A DNA stretch of 57,362 nucleotides from a virus, in IMG/VR virus record IMGVR_UViG_3300030522_000007, positions 1 through 57,362 of that record; one strand, written 5' to 3'. Shown here one piece after another: positions 38,468 to 46,094 of this stretch. Each line of letters starts with the position of its first letter. The first letter of the stretch is position 1. A model generated the notes under the pieces. The model saw only the letters and a program-made list of their open reading frames with translations, had not been told where the DNA came from and did not search any database. The translations under genes and the position numbers were made by a program.

Positions 38468-38629
38468 GAGGCCCAACCGGGCCGGACTCGCACCCCGCAA
38501 AGGTGCGTACTCGCCGAGCTTGCGGCGTAAACCAAAGCGGGCCCGCGGACCCTCACTCCGTGATCTCGCGTGGAGCGGCGAACTGCTCAAGACACCCCGT
38601 GTTTTGAACATTTCGAAAGGGCACACATC
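38468..38629 (+). promoter_or_regulatory. Structured leader before the capsid gene
   Basis: 162 bases without a gene. Hairpins: CGCACC/GGTGCG around 38490-38508 with a seven-base loop, and short GC-rich repeats (GCCC/GGGC, GCGGGCCCGCGG). No clear sigma70 promoter and no T-run. It may be a processed or stabilised 5' leader that raises capsid translation. Confidence 0.4.
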
Positions 38630-39730
38630 GTGTTCACCGCATTCAGCGAGCTAACCACTCAACAAAAACTCGTTTGGTCCCGCGACGTTTGGCAGGCGGC
38701 GCGCGACCAGATGTTCATCGGCAAGTTCATCGGCACCGGCGACAACGCCGTGATCCAGCGGATCACCGAACTTACCAAGACCGAGAAGGGCGAGCAGGTC
38801 ATCATGCACCTGGTTGCCGATCTGGTCGAAGACGGTGTGATCGGCGACAACGAGCGCGAAGGCAACGAAGAGGCGATGCAGTCGTACAGCCAGGTCATCA
38901 ACATCGACCTGCTGAGCCACGGCGTTCGCAACAAGGGGAAGATGAGCGACCAGAAGACGGTCATCAACTTCCGCGAGATGGGCCGTTCGCGCCTGTCCTA
39001 CTGGCTGGCCAACCGTGCCGACCAGCTGGCGTTCCTGACCCTCTCGGGCGTGGCCTACAGCTTCAAGAACAACGGTGCCGCGCGCACCGGCTCCCCGTTC
39101 CCGCTGCTGTCGTTCGCCGGCGACGTCGCCGCGCCGTCCAGCGCCCGCGCGCTGATGTGGGACGGCACCTCGCTGGCCACTTCGAACACCGCGTCCATCG
39201 CCAGCACGTACCTGCCCAGCTACAAGATGATCGTGGACCTGGTGGCCTACGCCAAGGAGCACTACATCAAGCCGCTGATGTCGGGCGGCAAAGAGTACTA
39301 CGTGATGTTCGTGGCACCTGGCACGCTGGCCAACCTGAAGAAGGATGCCGACTACCAGCGCGCCGTGGTGGGCGTGGCCACCAAGAGCGGCCTGGACTCG
39401 CCGTGGTTCACCGGCGGCACCGTCACGATCGACGGCGTGGTCCTTCACGAGCACCGCCTGGTCTACACGACCAAGGGCGCGGCGTCGGGCTCGAAGTGGG
39501 GTTCGGGCAGCGCCGTCAACGGCACGCGCACGCTGCTGTGCGGCTCGCAAGCCCTGGGCATGGCCGACCTTGGTTCGCCGGACTGGGTGGAAAAGCTCTT
39601 CCAGTACGACAGCCAGTGCGGCATCAACGTCGACAAGATGTTCGGCCTGCTGAAGCCGAAGTTCTACAGCATCTACGACGGCTCGGCCCAGGACTTCGGC
39701 GTCCTGACCTGCGACCACTACCTGCAATAA
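38630..39730 (+). CDS. Major capsid protein (N4-gp56 family)
   Basis: A protein of 366 residues with a GTG start at 38630; AAAGG lies ten bases upstream and the leader contains no earlier start with a signal. The pattern TQQKLVWSRDVWQAARDQM, IHRITELTKTEKGEQ-like region, GNEEAMQSYSQVINIDLLSH, NRADQLAFLTLSG, and the C-terminal KFYSIYDGSAQDFGVLT belongs to the N4-gp56/DUF4043 capsid family with the HK97 fold. It builds the icosahedral shell with the scaffold and portal encoded upstream. Confidence 0.88.
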   Translation: MFTAFSELTTQQKLVWSRDVWQAARDQMFIGKFIGTGDNAVIQRITELTKTEKGEQVIMHLVADLVEDGVIGDNEREGNEEAMQSYSQVINIDLLSHGVRNKGKMSDQKTVINFREMGRSRLSYWLANRADQLAFLTLSGVAYSFKNNGAARTGSPFPLLSFAGDVAAPSSARALMWDGTSLATSNTASIASTYLPSYKMIVDLVAYAKEHYIKPLMSGGKEYYVMFVAPGTLANLKKDADYQRAVVGVATKSGLDSPWFTGGTVTIDGVVLHEHRLVYTTKGAASGSKWGSGSAVNGTRTLLCGSQALGMADLGSPDWVEKLFQYDSQCGINVDKMFGLLKPKFYSIYDGSAQDFGVLTCDHYLQ

Positions 39731-39742
39731 GCAGGCACCCGG

Positions 39743-39766
39743 GCGCGCGTCAGTTCTGCCGCGCGC
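39743..39766 (+). other. GC-rich hairpin after the capsid gene
   Basis: GCGCGCG (39743-39749) pairs with CGCGCGC (39760-39766), ten-base loop, followed by a pyrimidine-rich stretch but no true T-run. It may attenuate or protect the capsid transcript. Confidence 0.35.
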
Positions 39767-39796
39767 TCTCCTTCGTTTCTTGCAAGGAGTTCTGAA

Positions 39797-40198
39797 ATGG
39801 CAATCACTAAAAACCGCGGCCGCCAAGGCGTCATCTTCGCCTACGTGGACGTGTCCTTTGCGGACATCGTGAGTGGCACGGCCGCTGTGGCCATCGACCT
39901 TCCGGTCGGTGCCTCGCTGGTCAACGGTGGCGACATCGTTGTGACCACGGCCTTCAACTCGGGCACGTCCGACGTGATCGTGATCGGCGATGCGTTGTCG
40001 GCCAACCGCTACTTCGCCAGCGCGTCCATCGCGGCTGCCGGGCGCACCGCGCTTCTGACCACGGGGTATGTGGCGCTGAGCACGTCCAACCAGATCAAGG
40101 TCACCTGGACCGCTGTGGGCACCGCGGCCACCGCCGGCGCGTTCCGTCTGCGCGTGGCCTACATCGTGGACAAGCGCGCGGCGTTCGCGCAGGGCTGA
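39797..40198 (+). CDS. Decoration or minor head protein
   Basis: A protein of 133 residues; the ATG at 39797 has AAGGAG upstream (39783-39788). It is beta-rich and small-residue rich (ADIVSGTAAVAIDLPVGASL; DVIVIGDALSANRYF) and ends DKRAAFAQG. Position after the capsid gene and before a strong terminator suggests a head decoration protein made in similar amounts to the capsid. Role inferred. Confidence 0.7.
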   Translation: MAITKNRGRQGVIFAYVDVSFADIVSGTAAVAIDLPVGASLVNGGDIVVTTAFNSGTSDVIVIGDALSANRYFASASIAAAGRTALLTTGYVALSTSNQIKVTWTAVGTAATAGAFRLRVAYIVDKRAAFAQG

Positions 40199-40217
40199 TC
40201 TCCCCTTGATCGGGTTT

Positions 40218-40248
40218 CCTGGCTGGACCCGTTCCAGCCAGGCTTTTT
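40218..40248 (+). terminator. Rho-independent terminator after the head genes
   Basis: CCTGGCTGG (40218-40226) pairs perfectly with CCAGCCAGG (40234-40242), seven-base loop, followed by C and five T (40244-40248). Strong intrinsic terminator. It should reduce transcription of the connector and tail genes relative to the capsid. Confidence 0.88.
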
Positions 40249-40269
40249 GCCGAAGAGCGAAAGACAACC

Positions 40270-40626
40270 ATGAAATTCAAATCCCCGACTGAAACACCCG
40301 TGTACCTTGGCCTGCTCTCAGGCCACACACTCGTCATCGGCCCGACGCTGGTCGAGGAACCGCAGCAGTTCCACCGCATGGCCGTGGCCGAGGGCTGCAT
40401 TCCCGAGGGCATGGCTTCGATGCCGCCGGCAGAAGACCATGCCGCGGCCACGAAACAGGGCCTGATCGTGACCGCGATCAAGAAGATGGTCGCGGCTCAG
40501 AAGAAGGGCGACTTCAACAACGACGGCCGGCCGGACGTGAGCAGGCTGTCTGCGCACGTCGGGTTCACAGTGCTGGCCGCCGAGCGCGACACCGCCTGGC
40601 AGACCCTGAGCGACGACGACGCGTGA
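40270..40626 (+). CDS. Virion-operon protein, unknown
   Basis: A protein of 118 residues starting ATG at 40270. First half compact and hydrophobic (VYLGLLSGHTLVIGPTLVEE), second half FNNDGRPDVSRLSAHVGFTV, a pattern seen in small head-completion or assembly proteins. No enzymatic motif. It lies just after the terminator, so its expression may depend on read-through. Confidence 0.65.
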   Translation: MKFKSPTETPVYLGLLSGHTLVIGPTLVEEPQQFHRMAVAEGCIPEGMASMPPAEDHAAATKQGLIVTAIKKMVAAQKKGDFNNDGRPDVSRLSAHVGFTVLAAERDTAWQTLSDDDA

Positions 40627-40630
40627 TGCC

Positions 40631-40723
40631 ATGCCGGCCCCGCCCTACGCTCTGACGCCGACCGCGGCCGCCGCGCGGATGCTGGCGTTCGCGATGTTCT
40701 TCTCCAAGGAGGCGAACTCGTGA
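40631..40723 (+). CDS. Very small protein, 30 residues
   Basis: ATG at 40631 to TGA at 40723, product ending MFFSKEANS. Its stop overlaps the GTG start of the next gene, the coupling seen throughout this operon. AAGGAG near its end (40707-40712) serves the next gene. Could be only a leader peptide for coupling. Confidence 0.4.
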   Translation: MPAPPYALTPTAAAARMLAFAMFFSKEANS

Positions 40724-41391
40724 CGATGGGCGAGCTCATGGATGCGTTCCGGGCGCGGGCCTTCGACACCGTTGTTCCATACCTGTGGAGCGACGATGAG
40801 GTGCGCGAGTACGCTGACGACGCCGAGAACGAAGCCGCCGAGCGCGCGCGCCTGCTGCGCGACTCGACCACCGCCGAAATCTGCGAGGTCGAAGTGGTGG
40901 CCGACACCGCGGCGTACATCCTGGACTCGCGCATCCTGAGCGTGGAGCGCGCGAAACTGGACCTCGGCTCGTCGCCGCTGTCGCTCACATCGACGCCCGC
41001 GATGGACGCCGAGAACGGCCGCTGGGAATCCTGCACCGGCACGCCCAGCCGCATGGTGCTCGACGCAGAGCAGGGGACGTGGAAGGCCACGCTCAACCCG
41101 ACCCCGCAGGTGAACGACACCCTGCGGCTGCAGGTGTACCGCCTGCCGATCGCGCTCCTGTCCACCGACGAAAGCAACATCCCCGAGATCCACCCGCGGC
41201 TGCACATCCGCCTGGTGGACTGGATGATGGCCAGGGCCTACCGCAAGCAGGACGCCGAGACGCGCGACGAGCTGAAGGCCCAAGAGCACGAGGCCATCTT
41301 CGAATCGGCGTTCGGCCGGCGCATAGACGCCAACGTGCGGCGCAAGCAGGAGGACCTGGTGCCATCCGTCGTGCAGTTCCGGGAGTTCTGA
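40720..41391 (+). CDS. Head-tail adaptor-like protein
   Basis: A protein of 223 residues with a GTG start at 40720, AAGGAG eight bases upstream. N terminus LMDAFRARAFDTVVPYLWSD, a central beta-rich part, and a C-terminal helix LHIRLVDWMMARAYRKQDAE followed by KAQEHEAIFESAFG. This order matches the adaptor proteins placed between portal/capsid and tail genes in podoviruses. It would join the portal to the tail hub. Confidence 0.7.
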   Translation: MTMGELMDAFRARAFDTVVPYLWSDDEVREYADDAENEAAERARLLRDSTTAEICEVEVVADTAAYILDSRILSVERAKLDLGSSPLSLTSTPAMDAENGRWESCTGTPSRMVLDAEQGTWKATLNPTPQVNDTLRLQVYRLPIALLSTDESNIPEIHPRLHIRLVDWMMARAYRKQDAETRDELKAQEHEAIFESAFGRRIDANVRRKQEDLVPSVVQFREF

Positions 41392-41394
41392 GCC

Positions 41395-42669
41395 ATGGAC
41401 GGCCGCGAGCTCGAACTGTCCCTCGGCACGCTGCTGGGGTTGAACAACCGCCTGCCAGAGTTTCGGCTTCGAACCGAGGCCGGAACGTTTGTGCGGGCGG
41501 CGGCCAACGTCGACATCTCCGATGGCTTCAACGCGAAGCGCAGGCAGGGCTTCGCGCGCGCCGTCGCGGGAACCGACTGCCATTCATTCTGGGTCGATGA
41601 AGTGACCAACCTGGCGCTGTTTGCCGACGGCGCCTCGCTCTACAAGCTCGTGCCGACGGCTACCGGCGTCGCCGGCAATCTGCTTTCCGCGACGGCCGCG
41701 GGGTACCGCCGGGCACTGTCGTACGTGCGGGTCAACGACGAGATCCTTTTCACCAACGGCAGCGCGAACTATGCGCTGCGGGATGGCGAGACCGTTGTGC
41801 GCCCGCTGGGCATGGCGCCGCTGAGCGCCGCGCCTGCCGTGGCCGCCAGCGCGGGCGGCGCGCTCGAAGCGGGCTACTACACCGTGGCATTCGCCTTCGT
41901 GAACGGCGAGGGCGAACTGTCCGCGCTCACCGAGGCCGCGCAGGTCTCCGTGGCCGCCGCCGGCGCGCTGGCCATCACCGGCCTGCCGGCGTCCTGGCCC
42001 ACCGATGCGACCGGCCTGCTGGTGTACGTGAGTCCGCCGAACGGCGAGGTGCTGTTTCTGCAAGCCAGGCTGTCAGCTCCGGCTGCGAGCCGGACCATCA
42101 CGACGCTTGGCGTGGGCGGCGCGCAGGCGGCGACGCAGTTCATGGTGCCGATGCCGGCCGGCCAGATCATGCGGTACTTCGGCGGCCGACTCCACGTGGC
42201 CGCCGGCTCCACGCTCTGGTACAGCAACATCTACTCGCCAGCGCTGTGCACGCCGACCAAAGGCTACGTGCAGTTCCCGGCGCCGATCACAGTCTTCGAG
42301 CCCTGCGAAGACGGGTGCTATCTGGTCGCCGATGCCACCTACTGGCTGGCCGGCGACATCGCCTCGGCTACGGCCCAGAAGGTATCTGCGGCGCGCGGCG
42401 TGCTCGGCACCGGTGGCCGCAGCACCGTGGCGCAGCAATGCTTCTGGATGTCCGACAAGGGCCTGGTGGCCGGCAGCCCGGGCGGCGCAATCAAGTTGCT
42501 GCAGGACCAGAACGTCGTGGTCGACAGCGCCCAGGTCGGCGCGACCCTGTTCCGCGAAGCCGATGGCCAGCGCCAGTTGGTCTCTTCGCTCTTCGGTGGC
42601 GACGGCTCAACGGCCGCCGCCAGCAGCTACATGGATGCCGAGGTCGTCAGAAAAGGAACCACGCTTTGA
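41395..42669 (+). CDS. Tail/hub structural protein, beta-propeller-like
   Basis: A protein of 424 residues. It opens LELSLGTLLGLNNRLPEF, then repeated blade-like strands (LALFADGASLYKLVP; LSYVRVNDEILFTNG; YFGGRLHVAAGSTLWYSNIY; GCYLVADATYWLAGD; CFWMSDKGLVAG) and an Ig-like module at about 140-230. Similar proteins form tubes or hubs in short tails. No catalytic residues. The stop overlaps the next start (TTGA). Confidence 0.7.
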   Translation: MDGRELELSLGTLLGLNNRLPEFRLRTEAGTFVRAAANVDISDGFNAKRRQGFARAVAGTDCHSFWVDEVTNLALFADGASLYKLVPTATGVAGNLLSATAAGYRRALSYVRVNDEILFTNGSANYALRDGETVVRPLGMAPLSAAPAVAASAGGALEAGYYTVAFAFVNGEGELSALTEAAQVSVAAAGALAITGLPASWPTDATGLLVYVSPPNGEVLFLQARLSAPAASRTITTLGVGGAQAATQFMVPMPAGQIMRYFGGRLHVAAGSTLWYSNIYSPALCTPTKGYVQFPAPITVFEPCEDGCYLVADATYWLAGDIASATAQKVSAARGVLGTGGRSTVAQQCFWMSDKGLVAGSPGGAIKLLQDQNVVVDSAQVGATLFREADGQRQLVSSLFGGDGSTAAASSYMDAEVVRKGTTL

Positions 42670-43169
42670 AGCAATCTCTCATCCTGCGCGTCGGCTTCAA
42701 GTACACCTTCGAGGTGCTCAAGCGCGGCGTCGTGATCGACTTGTTCGACATCACGAACCTCATGCCCACCCAGGGCCTGAACCACATGCTCAGCACCGTC
42801 TTCAAGAGTGGCACGCCGGTGGCAACGTGGTACCTGGGCCTGTACGAGGGCAACTACACCCCGGTGCTGACCGACACCGCGGCTACGTTCCCAGGGTCTG
42901 CGACCGAGTGCACCGCGTACACGGCTTCAACCCGCGTCGCGTGGGTGCCTGGGACCGTTGCCGCGGGCGTGCTCGACAACTCGGCGAGCAAGGCCGAGTT
43001 CGTCGCCAACGCCACCAAGACGATCTACGGCGGGTTCATGACCTCGGTGGCAGCGAAGGGCGCGATCACCGGCTCGCTCATCTCGGCGGTGCGCTTCCCT
43101 TCGCCCCGCGTCCTCGATGCCGACAGCACGCTGCGCGTGACCGCCGGCATCACCCTCACGTCCGCTTAA
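42666..43169 (+). CDS. Tail-associated protein, unknown
   Basis: A protein of 167 residues with a TTG start at 42666 overlapping the previous stop; no ATG with a better signal exists nearby. Beta-rich: SLILRVGFKYTFEVLKRGVV, then ATWYLGLYEGNYTPVLTDTA, a pattern repeated across many phage tail cassettes. Structural role inferred. Confidence 0.65.
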   Translation: MKQSLILRVGFKYTFEVLKRGVVIDLFDITNLMPTQGLNHMLSTVFKSGTPVATWYLGLYEGNYTPVLTDTAATFPGSATECTAYTASTRVAWVPGTVAAGVLDNSASKAEFVANATKTIYGGFMTSVAAKGAITGSLISAVRFPSPRVLDADSTLRVTAGITLTSA

Positions 43170-43182
43170 TCAGGAGGCCGAC

Positions 43183-43623
43183 ATGGCACTCATTCCGTCG
43201 ACCGGCCTGCGCAACAAGATGCTGGACACCGGCTCGCTCAAGACCATCATGGCCGCCGGCCTGATCAAAATCTACAGCGGCGCGGTGCCGGCCACGGCCG
43301 ACGCCGCGGTGACAGGCACGCTGCTGTGCACGATCAGCATCGGCGGTGCGGGCACCGGCATCAACTTCGAAGCCGCGGCCGTGTCGGGCGTGCTGGCCAA
43401 GGCCACCGCCGAAACCTGGAGCGGCACCAACGCCGCCACCGGCACGGCCAGCTACTACCGCCACGTGGCCGCCGCTGACGACGGCACGCTGTCGACCACG
43501 CAGGCCCGCCTGCAGGGCACCGTGAGCACGGTGGGCGCCGACATGAACCTCAGTTCCGTGTCGCTGGTGGCTGCCGCTTCGCAGGCGATCGACTTCTACT
43601 CCGTCACGCTGCCGGTCGCGTAA
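43183..43623 (+). CDS. Tail-associated protein, unknown
   Basis: A protein of 146 residues starting ATG at 43183, with AGGAGG upstream (43171-43176). N terminus STGLRNKMLDTGSLKTIMAA, then a beta-sandwich-like part rich in Ala, Gly and Thr. It resembles the preceding gene in composition, so the pair may be related copies. Structural role inferred. Confidence 0.65.
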   Translation: MALIPSTGLRNKMLDTGSLKTIMAAGLIKIYSGAVPATADAAVTGTLLCTISIGGAGTGINFEAAAVSGVLAKATAETWSGTNAATGTASYYRHVAAADDGTLSTTQARLQGTVSTVGADMNLSSVSLVAAASQAIDFYSVTLPVA

Positions 43624-43638
43624 GCAGGGGCCCAGGAA

Positions 43639-44643
43639 ATGGCCCGCATCGTCGTCCTGCGACTTTCGTCGCAGGAGATTTATTACTCTGACGATAGTGG
43701 GGCCAGTTGGGTTGCCACCGGACAAGTCTTTCCGGGAAGCAACTTCTATTGCCTATGGAGCGGCACGCAGTTTGTCGGCGTGATTAGCGGCGGCGCTGCG
43801 AATTCCATCTATACCAGCCCGGACGGGATTACCTGGACGCAGCGGACAGCGCCAGCCGGGAGTTGGACCATCATGGGTTTCAACGGCTCGATGTACGTCG
43901 CGGCCGCCTCACCCACCACGACAACGTTTGACTGGCTCACCAGCCCCGACGGCATCACGTGGACCGCTCACAGCATGGCAATAGCCGCTGTGGTGTTGAT
44001 TGTGCGCCACGTCCTATGGACTGGTACGCAATGGATTGCCGGGACAAACCACGCGACCACCTTTTTCACCAGCCCCGACGGCATCACATGGACCGTGAAG
44101 ACGCGGGCTACATCAGGAACAGAAACGCCTGCGTACTTCATGGCCCCATCTGGCGGCCTTGCCACGTGGATCCAGAGTACTGGTGGAAATCATCTCACAA
44201 GCACCGACGCTGCCATCGATACGACGACAGCTAGAACGCATACCCCAAGCGTCACCGGCTTCACAGCGCCGCCGATCGTGGCCACGAACGGAGCGATCAC
44301 CTGCATCGCCAGCAACGTGGGGATTTTTTCGGCGACCGATGGTGTCACGCTGACGCAGCGCACAACATCGACTATCAGGTTCGTTGGCTGGGATGGAGTT
44401 GCATTCATTGCGCTGGAGACCAGCAACGTCCGCCGAAGCACCGACGGCATCACTTGGGCCACCCCGAACGCAATGCCGTGGACGGCAACCGGGCGTGGCG
44501 CACTCTCGGACACGTTGGGAGGATCGCCGCCAACCTACGGCGCGACCACCTCGCTGCCGGCGCTGCGCATGATCGACCTCAACGTGCTCTCTGGCAAGAA
44601 CGCGTTCTGGACCAGGTTCCGGCAGACGCATGAAGTCTCCTAA
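43639..44643 (+). CDS. Beta-propeller-like tail protein with DGITWT repeats
   Basis: A protein of 334 residues. At least four blades carry the same signature (TSPDGITWT three times, STDGITWAT once, with DDSGASWVATG as a degenerate one), the Asp-box-like pattern of sialidase/BNR propellers. It is visibly less GC-rich than its neighbours, suggesting separate acquisition. As an outer tail protein it is a candidate receptor-binding module. The end overlaps the next gene by 14 bases. Confidence 0.75.
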   Translation: MARIVVLRLSSQEIYYSDDSGASWVATGQVFPGSNFYCLWSGTQFVGVISGGAANSIYTSPDGITWTQRTAPAGSWTIMGFNGSMYVAAASPTTTTFDWLTSPDGITWTAHSMAIAAVVLIVRHVLWTGTQWIAGTNHATTFFTSPDGITWTVKTRATSGTETPAYFMAPSGGLATWIQSTGGNHLTSTDAAIDTTTARTHTPSVTGFTAPPIVATNGAITCIASNVGIFSATDGVTLTQRTTSTIRFVGWDGVAFIALETSNVRRSTDGITWATPNAMPWTATGRGALSDTLGGSPPTYGATTSLPALRMIDLNVLSGKNAFWTRFRQTHEVS

Positions 44644-46084
44644 GCTCATCGGCGGATTGACCGACGCAGCCCCCATCGGCTTCGCGCAAGCGCGGGCGCT
44701 GCAGCAGACCGGGGCGCCATATCTAACATCGACGGCGCCAGGCGTGCGCACGCGCCTGAAGAACGGATCGGTCGAAGTGGAGACGTTCGACGAAGCGGTG
44801 GCGCTCAGCCCGTATCTGTGGGCTTCGAGCGGCCTGACCGGCGTCTATGCGCAGACCACGACATCAGAACCATCGGCTCGCCTCGGCACCAGGTCAGTCC
44901 CAGTCGCGGCAGATGGCCTTGTGGGGAACCTCCTGTCCTATGACGCTTCGCAGGGTCAGGCCCACCTGTGGGTCGGCGGCCGCATGCTCACAGTTCGGCG
45001 CAGCAGCGCGAGCGAGTATTGGCCCGTGCTGATGCGTCCGACAGATGCCCGCGAGGTGCTGCCCGGCGACGCGCTCGAAGCCAAGCGCGCGATCTCTTTC
45101 GTGGCCGCCGCCTCGGCCGCCAGCACGAGCCAGGTGAACACCTTTGCGTCGGGTGCGGACGCGCGCGGGCACCGGTGGGGTATGGCCTACACGACTGGCG
45201 TTAGCGCCGTGCGGGATCACTGGGTTTTGCTCGGCAGCTCGGGCGACACCGCGACCAGCGTCATCGCGCTGCCCGCCCCACTGACGGCTGGCGCGTACAC
45301 GTTTCGCAGCCGCGTGTTCTGCACTGGCTTCGGACGGCTGATGTACTTCAGCGTCGAATTCGGCGGCGTGTATTTCCACACCTCGACCGACCACGGCGAG
45401 ACGTGGGCGAGCGCTGATGCCACGTTCCTGCGCGCCTGGCTGACCGACCCAGGCGGCGACACCTACGACGTGAACCAGAGCATCCTGGTGTTCCCGGAAA
45501 TCGCCGGCTACTACCTTGGCGACGGCAAGAGCCTGTTCATGTTCCCAGCGCTCGGCACCGCGCCGGCGACCATCGACCGCGACAAGCGCTGGCAGTTCCG
45601 CTGCTTCGTTCACGATTCGGTGGCCGGCACGTTCACGAACCTGGCCTGGCCCGGCGAAGACCCGAGTTTCTTCAATTCCCCGCCGTTCATTCGCCTCGGT
45701 GGCGGGTGCTTCGGACAGGGCTGCCTGGCCATCCTGTGTTTCCAGATTGGTGACCCGAAGGTCGCCTACACCACGGATTTCGGGTCGACCTGGACCGTAC
45801 GCTCAGCGCCGTTCGCCAGTCAGCGCATGGCCCCGATCACGGTGGCGCCCTACGTCAGCCCAGCCCGCCGCGGATCGATTCTCTTTGCCGTGCCGCGCGA
45901 CGAGGTGCCTGACTTCACCGACACCAGCGGCACGGACGTGTGGCGCACGGATGGCTCGTTCGCGCAGTTCAAGAAGGTCGGCCCCATCTTCGGCAGCGTG
46001 ACCGCCGGCCTGGGCATCGAAACCTATGGTGCTGTCCCGTTCCTGAACCGCTCCAAAGCCCGCCCAGAGCTGGGCGAATTCTGA
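44630..46084 (+). CDS. Sialidase-like propeller tail protein
   Basis: A protein of 484 residues starting inside the previous gene. It has Asp-box-like blades (YFHTSTDHGETWASAD; YTTDFGSTWTVRSA) and a block of alternating strands up to the end. The N-terminal 130 residues are a separate domain that could attach it to the tail. Catalytic residues of sialidases cannot be assigned, so it may only bind glycans. Confidence 0.72.
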   Translation: MKSPKLIGGLTDAAPIGFAQARALQQTGAPYLTSTAPGVRTRLKNGSVEVETFDEAVALSPYLWASSGLTGVYAQTTTSEPSARLGTRSVPVAADGLVGNLLSYDASQGQAHLWVGGRMLTVRRSSASEYWPVLMRPTDAREVLPGDALEAKRAISFVAAASAASTSQVNTFASGADARGHRWGMAYTTGVSAVRDHWVLLGSSGDTATSVIALPAPLTAGAYTFRSRVFCTGFGRLMYFSVEFGGVYFHTSTDHGETWASADATFLRAWLTDPGGDTYDVNQSILVFPEIAGYYLGDGKSLFMFPALGTAPATIDRDKRWQFRCFVHDSVAGTFTNLAWPGEDPSFFNSPPFIRLGGGCFGQGCLAILCFQIGDPKVAYTTDFGSTWTVRSAPFASQRMAPITVAPYVSPARRGSILFAVPRDEVPDFTDTSGTDVWRTDGSFAQFKKVGPIFGSVTAGLGIETYGAVPFLNRSKARPELGEF

Positions 46085-46094
46085 TCGGGACACG

